From Anniella stebbinsi (taxonomy: Eukaryota > Chordata > Lepidosauria > Squamata > Anniellidae): DNA of 64,000 nucleotides. The position numbers were made by a program, and so were the translations under genes. Position 1 is the stretch's first letter. Every line of letters begins with the position of its first letter. The notes beneath the pieces were generated by a model. That model searched no databases, was not told the DNA's origin, and worked only from the letters and a program-made list of their open reading frames with translations. Location: contig JARDYH010000007.1 of assembly GCA_029215795.1 (NCBI GenBank), positions 19,317,763 to 19,381,762 on the forward strand. Direction: 5' to 3'. Below, in pieces: positions 33,670-44,526 of the stretch.

Positions 33670-33845
33670 GTGAAAATGCTTGGTGGCCATGGAGCGCTGT
33701 CTGACTGTTGGATGGTTGGTAGTGAAACAGAAAACTGGGATAGTGGAGAAGGAATTGAATGGAAGATCCTGCAAAAGGGCATGGTGTGGAAACTTGAACA
33801 GAAGCCACCCACGCTGCAACATTTTGTTGCAGGTTCCTCTTGTCT
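33670..33845. repeat. second copy of the unclassified repeat at 14480-14985
   Basis: GTCTGACTGTTGGATGG, ACAGAAAACTGGGATAG, TTGAATGGAAGATCCTGC, AAAGGGCATGGTGTGGAA and ACGCTGCAACATTTTGTTG follow the order seen at 14480-14985, here uninterrupted. Family not recognised. Confidence 0.5.
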
Positions 33846-33849
33846 CTGT

Positions 33850-36483
33850 CTTCTAGTGATGATAATAATAATAAATGTGATCACCTATTTTGGGTCAAGA
33901 AGCGGAGCATTACAATGGACCATCCTTTAACTGTGGTTCTTGAGCTGCTAAAGCTGATGTTGTCTTTTTAAAAAATGCTTTTTAAATGCACCACCTTTTA
34001 GTCGGATGTCATGGATCCATTCTTACCCTAGGGGAGGAACAGCATCTAAAGCAGAGTTTGGGAATGAGTTAATGCTGTTGCATCCTTGAAAAATATGCGT
34101 ACGTGTGAACAGTGTGTATCCTTATAAGACAACCTAGTGATTTATTTGCATTGGTGACATTCATCTCCTGGCAGATTGTGACATACAGCTGGAGAAGGAT
34201 TCAATTTTTATACTCCCGGTTTGTTACATTTGGAAGAGGCAGCAGTGAGTTTAGGGTCTTGGGTGGCGGAATCTGTTGGTATCGACTTTCATATTGAATT
34301 CCTAGGTTTTCAAAGGTTTTCTGGTCAAAGGATTAGCCTCTGAAGGCACATTTGAAAAAGATTTATGGCGAATGTATTCCAACTGCTTTAAGTACAGATT
34401 ATGAAATCAGACACAACTGGTTCCTCTCTGAATTCCATAAAAACAATGAAATTTCTTTTCCTCCAAGGAATCTGAGGAAAGTTTAACAGATGCTTTCTTA
34501 TTGAGCTGCAAAGAAATATACATGACACGCACGCACGCACACGCACGCACACACACACACACACACAGAGAGAGAGATTTAATGTGAACATATATTTTTG
34601 TCTCATTAACTCACTTCCCAAGAATGGTGGCATTCCAGTAGGTGTCTTTGAAAAGAGGTGGACCTTCTTTAAGGCTAGATGTGAGGTAGTTGATTTTGGG
34701 CGACCATTAACGTTGCCAAAGCATGGTTGGAGAAGGAGAGCTCTGGCCCAGAAAACACATTCCACAGTAATGTTCTCATGCACAAAGCCTGTTTACTACA
34801 TTTCTATCCTGCCTTGTCTCCAACAAACCTAGGCGTCTACACACAGGCCTTTCCCCTCTCATTGTACCCTTACAGGAATACTGAGAGGCAGACTAGGCTT
34901 AGAGGTAATGACTTACTCCAGCTCACCTTGGGAATGTCATGTCGAAGTAGGAATTTGAAGTCAAGTTTGCCACACTCTCTACTAGAAGAGGATTTTTTTA
35001 AAATGAGTACTCTGGGCCCGTTCATATTTAAGGTGGCTTTTACAGAAGACCTCTCCTGGTGCATTAGGATGAGGCAGCCTGGAATGTTCTCACCCAAACA
35101 ATTTTCTATGTTTATGCTAAGGCCAGCTCCCTCCTAGCATAGGCTTTCTGAAACCCATGGCACTGTGGGCTGCCGTGTCCATAGCTTTCAGGCTGTGTCC
35201 TCCTTGGGAACGTGCAAGTTGTGCAGGCCTGGACGTGTGCAATTTAAAGATTTGGTAGCTTAAGACCTTTGGAAACACAACTAGAGCCATTAAAGTGGCT
35301 GTTTTTGTTTTGTTTTGTGAAGTATGAAAAGTAATACCTGCTAGTTCTTTTGAGTGTGTTACTTGCATGCTTAATAAGCAGGCCGGAAAAAAAAAGCGTG
35401 CAGCTGAAGCAAATGATGCATACAGCCTCCATGGTAAACAAGAAGCATGGGGATCTAGAGGGCTAATGTATTCAGCACTTTGCCTTTATTTAAAGCGACT
35501 GGAAAAAAGCCAAGGTAATTTAGACGATGGGGGTGCTGCGGAGTTTCTAAGCCATGAGAAGGATTTTAGCTGCATGACTTCCATTGACTTCAAGAGCTCA
35601 GTGAAAATGGATCTGCAGTGCCAGCCATGAGTGAATTAATAATACTTACTCTCTTCACTTACTTAACACTGCTAGAGACAGTTGGGAGTACAAAAGGTTG
35701 GCTTGCTCTGGTCCTGGGAGTTTTGCAAGACATGCAGTAGAGCGCTGAAAGAGAAAACAGAGCTGGCAGTGTGGCGTTTCCCAAAAAGCGTGTGATAAAC
35801 CAGCCTGAATAAATAACAGTAGAAGCCTCTCGAGGTGAGAGAGATCATCATTCCCTGGTATAAAGGATCAAAGGGCAACCGGGTACTTAGGAGCTGAATG
35901 CTAGTCTTGTGAGAATTGGGATTGGAGTTGTACTGGAATGCTAGGGCAGGTCGGAAGAAACAGGTGGAAGCCAGGAACTCTCCATCCATGGCAAGAAGTA
36001 TAGAAAAGCACCTGAGGTGAATCATGAGATGCATCCTGTGAACTGGGGTAAACCTCAAAGTTGGGGTGAACAACTTGTGGCCCGTGGGCCACAGATGGAT
36101 TCACCAAGGCCTATTGTGTGGGCCCATGTGTCCCCCCCAGCCACTGCTGCCAAGAAATCCATCATGGTCTCTTCTAAGAACACTGTGCAACCACTGAGTA
36201 ATTCACGGTGCTGCCACCAGCAAGCAATCCCTGCTGTTGCAACCCTTCCCCTGCTATTGCAGTTTGCAGTTCCTGGTGCTTTTGTCCCCCACCCTGTTGA
36301 TCACCCTGATTTCTCCACCTCCCTCAGCAGCTCACTTTGCATGTCCTTGAACACCCATCTTCCCACTTGCATCATGAAGCTGCTTTAGGAGCTGTGCTCA
36401 GGGGGCAAGAATCATAGAGCCCTCTTCAGGTGGGTACCACATCACTTTCTAGAAGACAACTTGACAGTCGCTGTCATTTGATG
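33850..36483. other. largely unique non-coding sequence
   Basis: Contains the CA-rich microsatellite at 34526-34571. The region around 34790-35000 has ACATTTCTATCCTGCCTTG wording reminiscent of a SINE tail. No coding or RNA feature is convincing. Confidence 0.4.
34526..34571. repeat. (CACG/CA)n microsatellite
   Basis: Alternating CACGCACG then CACACA units, ending in a short AGAGAG run. Confidence 0.9.
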
Positions 36484-36728
36484 ATTTTATTATTACATAT
36501 ATATCCCACCTTTTTTCCTCCAAGGAACCCAAGGTGGCATATATAATCCTCCTCCTCCTCTTCCTCCTCCCCATTTTATCCTCACAACAGCCCTATGAGG
36601 TAGATTGGGCTGAGAGTCTGTGATTGGCCCAAAGTCATCCAGTGGGTTTCCATGGCTGAGTGGGGGCTAGAACCCAGATCTCCCAAGTCCCAGTCCAACA
36701 CTCTAGCCACTATACCACACTGGTTCTC
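36484..36728 (-). mobile_element. MIR-like tRNA-derived SINE, near full length
   Basis: On the minus strand: GAGAACCAGTGTGGTATAGTGGCTAGAG (A-box region), GGGTTCTAGCCCCCACTCAG (B-box region), then ACTGGATGACTTTGGGCC, CAGACTCTCAGCCCAATCTACCTC, GTGAGGATAAAATGGGGAGG, and a tail with GGTGGGATATATATGTAATA. This is the most complete of the four larger copies and a useful local consensus. Confidence 0.85.
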
Positions 36729-37220
36729 ATTGGGCTCTATGACCTTTCCCCCCTCTGAGTGCAGCTCTGAGTGCTTTGGCTGCCAAATAACCTTCTAGCT
36801 GAATCTGAAGTAATGAATCATGATGAAAGGAAGGAATGGCAAGAGAGGGAGGTGAGTAGGAACTGGGAAATGGATTGGATTGCTCCATCCCTCCACCTCC
36901 CCTGCAAGGAGCATAGCCTCTGTTCTCCGTTTGCTGTTGCAGCAAAGTGCAGAGATCACACCTTTAGAGACTACATATGTTTATGTGTGTGTATGCGCAC
37001 CTGTATAGATGTGCAACCCAGAAGCACCAAACAGAGGCAGCGGTCGCAAAGTATCCAGTAGAACAATGCTAAACAGCACACAACAGCACAAGAATGTGGA
37101 TGCCAGCCAAAACAATGGGGTAAAAGAACTGATCTATTGTAAGAGTTTGAAAGAAAGTAGAACAGGATTGAGACATGCAACATCCCAGCACAGTAACGTC
37201 CGTGTCCATGTATACATAAC

Positions 37221-37311
37221 AGAGTGAAGTTACAAAAAGATAGGTTCGTGAATTAGCAGTAAATTGCCGAGCGAGGTAATTCACGAACCAGTATTTTTGT
37301 AACTTCACTCT
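37221..37311. repeat. 91-bp palindrome A
   Basis: AGAGTGAAGTTACAAAAA is mirrored by TTTTTGTAACTTCACTCT, and GGTTCGTGAATTA by TAATTCACGAACC, around an AGCAGTAAATTGCCGAGCGA loop. Confidence 0.85.
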
Positions 37312-37483
37312 GGCCCCGTTCAGAAGACACCTTAAACCATGGCTTTAACCATGGTGGTTAAGCCAGAAAGCTGGGCCGTGTTCAGAAGACACCTTAAACC
37401 ATGGCTTTAACCATGGTGAATAAGGCTTTTTGCCTTGGTCACCGTGGTTAAAGCCGTGGTTTAAGGTGTCTTCTGTACGGGCC
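37312..37483. mobile_element. palindromic MITE B with a duplicated left end
   Basis: GGCCCCGTTCAGAAGACACC starts at 37312 and GGGCCGTGTTCAGAAGACAC again near 37373. Both are followed by TTAAACCATGGCTTTAACC. The single right end GGTGTCTTCTGTACGGGCC closes at 37483. A second copy inserted into the first, or an internal duplication, would explain this. Confidence 0.7.
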
Positions 37484-37664
37484 ATTGTTATGTATACATG
37501 TACGCTGATGTTATAGTGCTGTGATGTTGCATGTCTCAATCCTGTTAACCTTTCTGTCAAACTCTTACAATATATTAGTTCTTTTACCCCATTGGTTTGG
37601 CTGTCATCCACCTTCTTGTGAAGTTGTGTGCTGCCATTGTTCTGCTGGATACTTTGCAACCCCC

Positions 37665-38053
37665 CTCTCCAGCCAAGGCCAGATGTGTTTCTTTGGGCTC
37701 AAAGCTTTGTGCAGCCCTGACTTAGAGAATGTGCTACAACACAGAGCTGAACAGGGCCTCTTAATTATGCTCTGGCACAGTGTAATGGGCATACATGGCT
37801 ATATTTACCACAGTAGGAGAACGATGCACATTTCAGTGGGCAAAGACAGTTCCTTGACAGGGTGCAGTCTATTAAGTTTATCTTAACACATAAGGAGAAG
37901 ATGAAATAGCCCTAGGGACTGGCAACCCTCACTAACTCAGCAGTTTAGCATGTTGTAATCTCACTTGAACAATTTAGCTAACGACTTTGACTCCTTTTTT
38001 CATAGCTATCATAACAACAGTCTGAAGAGAAATGCTTGTTTTCAGCATGTTGA

Positions 38054-38084
<31 letters not shown>

Positions 38085-38292
38085 TTCTCTCTTTCAGTTT
38101 GGTAATTACTCAGTGATTCCAACCTGAAACTGAAATGTGTGTTTCCTTTGGGAACACGACTGCACAACATCTAACTTGCTATCATGCTTGTCATCCCAGT
38201 TGGGGATCCATAAACCTTCCATTTGGGGAGCCTTTCTGGGGCTGCTAAAGCAGAGGGTTTAAACTTGACAGGCCACAACAGATAACTTGAGG
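37665..38292. other. unique sequence with (AAC)n
   Basis: An (AAC)n tract of nine units lies at 38056-38083. Otherwise no feature. Confidence 0.45.
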
Positions 38293-39040
38293 TAGGGTGT
38301 CCAGATCGCCCGGGGTTTCCCGGTCCTAACTGGGAAACCTAGGCCGATCCGGGCCAACCGGGGGGTGGTGGGGGAAAACCGGGGTGGTGGGGGGTCATGC
38401 GGCGGTGGCAGCGAGCGGCGACGAGCGGCGGTAGACCTGGCGGCGGCGGTGGTGGCGGAGGAGCCCGGGAAGCGGCCGCCCCAGCAGGTAAGTGCCCCCC
38501 CTCGCGCTCCTTACTTGCAGGGGCTTCCGCTTCCCTCTGGAGCGTGAGGCGCGAGGGGGGGCACTTACCTGCTGGGGCGGCCGCTTTCCAGGCTCCTCCG
38601 CCTCCGCCTCCGCCGGGCCCTCCACCGCCAGGTCCTCCACCACCGCCAGGTCCTTTGCTGCCGCTGCCGGGCTCGTGAGGCCAGAGGCCACCCGGAAGAG
38701 ATGGGAGAGGGCTGGATCCGGAAGTGATGTAATCGGCCCTCTCCCATCTCTTCCGCACGGCCTCTGGCCTTACGAGCCTGGCAGCGGCGGCGAAGGACCT
38801 GGCAGTGGTGGAGGAAGAGCCGGCGGTGGCGGCTGACCCAGTGGGGGCGGCGGAGGACCCGGCGCTGGCGGCAGCGGAGGACCCAGAGCGGGCGGCGGAG
38901 GAAGAGAACCCGGTAGGGCCAGGCTGGTGTTTTTTGGGGGGTGTGTGGCTTGGTGGGGGTTGTTTTGGGTGGGGGGGGTGGCGGGGGGGGGGTGGCGGGG
39001 GGGGGACTGGGATTTTGGTTTCCAAAATCTGGTCACCCTA
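38293..39040. mobile_element. GC-rich palindromic hAT-like element with exact 8-bp duplication
   Basis: The 748-bp element begins TAGGGTGTCCAGATCGCCC and ends AAAATCTGGTCACCCTA. ACTTGAGG flanks it exactly at 38285-38292 and 39041-39048. The interior is extremely rich in GGC/GGT/CCG, with a central hairpin (GGCCAGAGGCC...GAAGAGATGGGAGAGGGC mirrored near 38735-38770) and a second inverted pair around AGGTAAGTGCCCC. All long frames here (proline- or glycine-rich) are low-complexity translations. CpG density would mimic a CpG island. Confidence 0.88.
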
Positions 39041-39165
39041 ACTTGAGGGGAGGCTATTTTCAGCTTGGTAGGTCAAAAATTTTGCTTGCCCAAGGTAAAA
39101 TGAATAAAAGCTTAGACACAAATTTGTGTAAAATATGCATTGGCTGATTTGTATGTATAGAATCA

Positions 39166-39747
39166 TAGAATAGTAGAGTTGGAAGGGGCCTATAAGGCCA
39201 TCAAGTCCAACCCCCTGCTCAATGCAGGAATCCACCTTAAAGCATCCCTGACAGGTGGCTGTCCAGATACCTTTTGAATGCCTCTCGTGTGGGAGAGCCC
39301 ACAACCTCCCTAAGTCGTTGGTTCTATTGTCATACTGCTCTAATAGTCAGGAAGATTTTCCTGACGTCCAGCTGGAATCTGGCTTCCTGTAACTTGAACT
39401 CATTATTCCATGTCCTGCACTCTGGGATGATCGAGAAGAGATCCTGGTCCTCCTCTGTCTGACAACCTTTCAAGTACTTGAAGAGTACTATCATATCTCC
39501 CCTCAATCTTCCCTTTTCAAGGCTTAAATATGCCCAGTTCTTTCAGTCTCTCCTCATAGGGCTTTGTTTCCAGACCCCTGATCATCCTCATTGCCCTCCT
39601 CTGAACCCCCTCCAGCTTGTCTGCGTCCTTCTTGAAGTGTGGTGCCCAGAACTGGACACAGTGCTCAAGATGAGGCCTCTCCACTGCTGAATAGAGGGGA
39701 ACCAGTACCTCGTGCGATTTGGAATGTTCCAGTTGAGAACAGAACAA
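39166..39747 (-). mobile_element. CR1 LINE, 5'-truncated 3' end
   Basis: On the minus strand the sequence ends AGTAGTTGG-type 3' UTR with the CR1 hallmark CTACTATTCTATGATTCT. The coding part contains the C-terminal reverse transcriptase motif [18 protein letters not shown] followed by [16 protein letters not shown] and [12 protein letters not shown], then frame breaks at the LEKGRLRGD equivalent. No catalytic YxDD region is present, so it is a dead-on-arrival copy. Confidence 0.92.
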
Positions 39748-39749
39748 GA

Positions 39750-40804
39750 ACCCAAGTAGAAGAAGATGGTGTAGATGCTAGTTATTTAAGGAAAATGAGA
39801 TGTCCTCGCCCCAGGTGAGGTAGAGAGAATGATGAAGAGAAGTTCATCCAGCTGAAAAGATGTCTCCAAGGTCGCCGAAAAGCTTGTAGCTTGTTTTGGA
39901 AAACCCAAGCCGTGCAAGTTAAGTCGCCAAAGGGTACCTTCACTTCTATGCTTTTATTTTCAAAGATGCAGATGAGTGAGACGAAGATTAGAATGTGTAC
40001 CATCTTTGTACGGGTCACCCCTCCCTGTCAATATTTCCTCTCCCACTCTGCCTTCTGTTATTTTGAGGAAGTTTCTCATAAGGCTTGAGAGACACTGGTT
40101 CATACAGAAAGAAATTCAGAATGACTTAAAGTTGGTTAGGGATGTACAGTAACATAGGAAAAACACTACCAAGCTATTTTATCTATAGGCAAAAAGGCCC
40201 ATAGTGTTAGATCTACATACACCATATGAGTATGCAGGAGAGACTTTAATTGTCTTTTTCTTCCTGCCGCTGAACAGCTGTTCAGCAGCAGGTTCAGGAA
40301 CAGGAAGGAGAACCTGAAGCCCTAACATTTTTCAATTAATATTTTGTTTAGTTTTGAAGGGGGCAGGAAGTGAAGAGCTGTGTGGACTCTGAATTGGGGA
40401 CCTCTGAGATACGCATTGTCCTCTAAAGAAGAGGGCCCTGTGAGAACATTAAGTTCAGAGTCTTAAAATTACCTAACTCCATTGGAGTGAGGAGTACTTT
40501 GTGGGGCTCCAAGCTCCATCTCCATACGTCACTTGAAAAACAACAGCAACGCCTGTCCAGTTATGTATGTGAATGTATTTGTGTGTGGTGTGTTTGGGTG
40601 TAGTTAGGGTGGGGGTTGGTTGCCTCAGGTTAAAAGATACCACAGGGCAGCCCTGAGCAGTAATTGACAATAAAATGAGAACATCTTTATTGAAGGAGGC
40701 TATAAAAAGGATTTTAATGGCATTTACTAGTGTTCTTTGTTCTGCATGTTATGCATCTGAGTAGAGGTGATGTTTGCTAAATGCCAAAATGCTTGTTCAC
40801 TCAT
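39750..40804. other. unique non-coding sequence
   Basis: A short palindrome (GCTGAACAGCTGTTCAGC, about 40271-40288) is the only notable local structure. Confidence 0.4.
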
Positions 40805-40819
40805 ACCTGCTCAGGTATA

Positions 40820-40854
<35 letters not shown>

Positions 40855-42312
40855 CCTTGGATGATTTAACTGTCAGATTTGTTGAGGACTGGGGCTCCCT
40901 TTGTGGAATATCCAGTTATTTAAAGTGCCATGATGTAGTTGTAAACATACGAGAGAATAGCTCAGAATAGTTCCTGTTCTTTCAGTTACATGTAAACAAA
41001 TTCTCATTCACTTTTAATTATAAAGATTGCTTTTTTGTTTTGTTTGGTGTGTTATGTTTCAGAAAACTGTCAAATTCTAAGGGCTATTCAAGGACAAACA
41101 GGGAAATGTTCTGTTCAGTCTTCTTCCTCTCTTCATACATAGGAGCTACACTGGTATTACAATTTGTCTACAGAAGTGATATTTAAACTTCCTGTCTTCA
41201 TTCAAGTAACCCTTTCCCTATTCATTCAAGTAACCCTTTCCCTTTCCTTTCCTCTTCCTCAAGCCCCTGCATGCTCGCCATAGAACCCCTGTGAGCCACA
41301 AAGGATTCTGGGACATGTGGATAGGGAGACATTTTTCTCCCTCTCTCAAATTTCTAGAACCCAGTGGGGTCATCCCACGAAGCTGATTCGTGAGAGATTC
41401 AGGATAGATAAAAGGAAGGACTTTTTCATGTTGTTCATAGTTGAACTATGGAAGTCGCTACCGTTAGATGTAGTGATGGCCACCAATTTGGATGGCTTTA
41501 AAAGGGGGTGTGCCACCACACCACCTATCTACTAGGCCCGGTCATGAGCACCCCTTCTCAGGACAAGCGCCGCAACTTGAATAAGCCTGAGGGAAGGGCA
41601 AAATAACACTACCTTTCCCCTTTCTGTGAGGGAACAAGGCAAAGACTTGGGGAGTAGGTTCTGCTGTGAATATACTGGGCTAAAGGTTTAATATAATGTG
41701 TGTATTTAGGAACCAATAGAGCAGGTGACAAAGCCAAGAGTGGTTTATGGTAGCAAAATAAAGAAAATGTTTATTGTCGTTTACAGTTCTTAGTTTCTTC
41801 AAATTCAATTTAAATCCTGCCTGTTCTTAATAATACTAGTAATAACAGTATTAATGCTAATAATCCTAAATCTCTACAATCTCCTTTCTCACACAGTCTT
41901 CTCACACACAGCCCACCTACAAACCCCAACTAATCACCACAGATAGACTCTCAACCCACTGACAGACTGGCTGCCCACAGATTCCCTCACAAACTCCGCC
42001 CCCACTCCCTTATCTAGCACCACTAGCCACACCCACTTAGTCTAACGTTCCGAGCTCTCTAAACATACTAATGCAGAAATGTGGGGTATCGCCACAGCGG
42101 GTTACATAAATTCCTGGAGGAGAAGGCTAGCAATGGCTACTAGTCCTGATAGAAGCCTATGTACACCAATTGCTGGGAACATGGGTGGGAGGGGGCTATT
42201 GCATTTTTGCCCTGCTTGTGGGCTCCTTGTCAATAGCTGGTTGGCCACTATGTGAACAGAATGCTGAACTAGATGGACCCTTGGTTTGATCCAGCATGGT
42301 TCTTCTTATCTT
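40805..42312 (+). mobile_element. block plus LINE 3' end, copy A (interrupted by an LTR)
   Basis: About 500 bp of non-coding sequence (TTGAGGACTGGGGCT, GAATAGCTCAGAATAGTTCC, CTATTCAAGGACAAACAGGG, CCATAGAACCCCTGTG) runs into a LINE C-terminal coding remnant (HPTKLIRERF, LWKSLPLDVVMATNLDGFKRG) and, after the LTR, the LINE 3' UTR ending near 42312. The same block-LINE junction recurs at 57986-58803. A (GA)n tract lies at 40828-40850. Confidence 0.72.
41509..42096 (+). mobile_element. solo LTR-like insertion
   Basis: A 588-bp segment starts TGTGCCACC and ends TCGCCACA, the TG...CA pattern of an LTR. It is flanked by GGGGG (41504-41508) and GCGGG (42097-42101), a 5-bp duplication with one mismatch. 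The host LINE reads AAAAGGGGGTTACATAAA when the insertion is ignored. A polyadenylation signal AATAAA sits at 41757-41762. No internal region or second LTR is present, so it is a solo LTR from an endogenous retrovirus or Gypsy-type element; which one cannot be told from the LTR alone. Confidence 0.75.
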
Positions 42313-42477
42313 TTGTGGTGCATACTCAGTTGACAAGCCCAGGCCTCTTGGGTCTCCCCCACCAACCCATGCAAGAACACAATCAATTTAAAGGATGTGG
42401 GATAGGGTGGTCGTTTCCTTCTTTACGGTCATCTATTTGAAGGGCTGACAAGTCCAAGTTTGGTTTAAAGATTAGAA

Positions 42478-42530
42478 CACACACACAGACATATGCACGC
42501 ACACACACATATGCACACACACACGAAGAG
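42478..42530. repeat. CA-rich microsatellite
   Basis: Interrupted CACACA/CATATG units. Confidence 0.85.
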
Positions 42531-43671
42531 AGAGCAGGGGCTTTGGAGATGCCCATCTGCACTGAGCAGCAGTCCAGGAAAAGCGGAACTACTCAATTCT
42601 ACCAAATGTACAAAGTGACACTCACCATCAGTGTAGGTCTGTGACACAAACAAGTGCAAAAAATGAATTTGAGTCTACCTTGGGTTCAGCAGAGGGCAGT
42701 ATGGCATTATATTATCTGCCTCTCTGGAGTTTATTCCTTTGCAGTGACTCATCCAGTGATCCTTTCCGTAGCATCCTTATTAAGCTGGTGATTATGACAG
42801 GAGAGCGTAGTGCCAAAAAACTGCTGAAAATATGAAGCTGCCAGACCACTGGCCCAACTAGCCTGGTATTTTCTGTTGCCCTCAGGTGGTGCTTTGCCCG
42901 TCCTATATGCACCCTTTAACATTTTAAATCTGAAAATAGGGACACCTTTATTTACTTAGTTTCCTTCCCCATCCAAATGCCTAGAACCCCCAGCCTCATT
43001 AATAAAGGCCCTTCTCTCCTTGCTACATTTATGATGTATTATTCTGCAATAGTCTGTTCTGCGTTGGCTCATATCCTTCCTAAAAATGTGAAGATTATTT
43101 AATATAGCGCTTAATGCTTCACATTTCTATTTATAGAATAGTGGCAACTCAAGATGCATCCAGCTATATTTGTCATCTGGATAGACAGTAAGTTGGGACA
43201 GTTGGCACATACTGTAGAGCCCTGTTCAGGTGTTCTATATGTAGATAAATCAAACAGGTGACAAGATGGAATGCTCCAGCCCCAATCATCTCCCTCAATG
43301 CATTTAATCACCTCTATTTGTGGAGGGTGACTGTCCGAAGTGAGGAGTCTCTTGTATCCATGGAGGTCTCTACATGAGCCGGTATATAGATTTTCCAGCA
43401 TTTGGGCTCATATGGAGACCCTCCACACATACAGGAGATGTTTCTCTTCAGACTTTTGCCCTCCATGATTTGAGGGTTATGAGGGAGAGGGGTGTGGCTG
43501 GAGCCCTCCCTCTCCATGTGTATTTGATTTATCCACATATAGAATGCCTGAATAGGGCTTATGTGACATCCTTTCTAGGAAGTTGTCTTATTTCAGCTGA
43601 GGTAGTGGTCCATCTAGCCCAATATTGTCTACTCTTCTTGGCAGCTCTCCAGGATCAGAGGTCATTTCCAT
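42531..43671. other. unique sequence, one SINE trace
   Basis: GTGGTCCATCTAGCCCAATATTGTCTACTC and GGCAGCTCTCCAGG (43607-43655) are a short piece of the tRNA-derived SINE 3' side in antisense. A CTCF-like motif (TCAGCAGAGGGCAG) is at 42686-42699. Confidence 0.45.
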
Positions 43672-43971
43672 AGGCCAGCCCTACCATCAGGCCATGTGAG
43701 GCAGCTGCCTGAGGTGGCAGGTGCTGGGGAATGTAGATCGTTGGTGAGGGGTTGGAGGACAGAAATGTGGATGCCACATGGCCTGCCCAACACTCCTTAA
43801 GCTAGCTTGCTGCTCTCGGGTACAGTGGAGGACATTGTCCTGTCACCAGTGCTGAAGTAAATTTCAGCTGCCTGTCCAGACAGCTGATGTACATGGAATG
43901 GGGGCAGAGGTGTGTGTGTGCACGCCGTCTTACCCTTTACTTCAGGCAGCAAAATACCTTGGGTTGGCCTT
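43672..43971. mobile_element. palindromic 'AGGGCCGGCCCT' element
   Basis: Left end AGGCCAGCCCTACCATCAGG with AGGCAGCTGCCTGAGGTGGC. Right end CTTCAGGCAGCAAAATACC then TTGGGTTGGCCT. Interior about 200 bp. No clean TSD. Confidence 0.55.
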
Positions 43972-44399
43972 GCCTTTTCACTGCTAGCCACCAGAGCTTT
44001 TTAACTGGAGATGCCCTGGAGATGCATGGGACCATCTGTAGGAACTATGGCCTCTCCCACCATGGATGTCAGAGAAATCTGCAATGGATTCAAACAAGTC
44101 CAGATATCTATGAAACCAACCTGCAGTTTCTTCTGAGTTGTATGGCTTCCATAAACTGTTTTTTTTTTTAAAAAAAATCTTTTTGAGGGGATATGCGCAA
44201 ATGCAGTTCTGTGCATTAGTTACACAGTTGTGCAACTGCACACTTTCAAATGCAAGTGCAGGAAATTGCAAACATTTTCTGGTAATTGCATTCCCACTCA
44301 CGTTTGCTTTCAGGGTTGGAATGGGTATGTTCACATGATTTGGAAACAGGAACAAAACCCTCAAACATCCCTAAAAATATCTAGTTTCATCAACGAGCA

Positions 44400-44485
44400 C
44401 ATAAGAGCATGAGACGAACCATGCTGGATCAGACCAAGGGTCCATCTAACCCATCACTCTGTTCACAGACTCGATCAAGATCATA
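44400..44485 (-). mobile_element. CR1/L2-superfamily LINE 3' end fragment
   Basis: ACATAAGAGCATGAGACGAACCATGCTGGATCAGACCAAGGGTCCATC is the antisense 3' UTR of the family at 7685-8048. It is truncated after about 85 bp. Confidence 0.7.
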
Positions 44486-44526
44486 TAGGGGCCAGCTTTA
44501 TGAGATAAATTGGGCTTCAAAATTCT

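Larger units (their letters stand above)
37042..37662. mobile_element. long inverted-repeat element with two palindromes in its loop
   Basis: Arms 37043-37220 and 37487-37661 are inverted copies (GCAAAGTATCCAG ... ACATGTATACATAAC), with several indels and substitutions. Between them lie palindrome A (37221-37311) and palindrome B (37312-37483). Frames in the two arms translate similarly (KELIYCKSL, GLRHATSQH), which follows from DNA similarity and does not show coding. Origin unclear; likely a non-autonomous DNA element. Confidence 0.75.

Noticed and set aside
37009..37659. Similar peptides translated from both arms of the 37-kb inverted repeat
   Set aside because: Similarity follows from DNA identity of the arms, both frames are short, and there is no start or domain evidence.
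38400..39010. CpG-island promoter
   Set aside because: The CpG-rich segment coincides with a mobile element interior; no transcript-like features adjoin it.
38339..39025. 228-residue proline/glycine-rich frame on the minus strand
   Set aside because: It lies wholly inside a palindromic mobile element bounded by an exact 8-bp duplication, and similar low-complexity frames occur on both strands.
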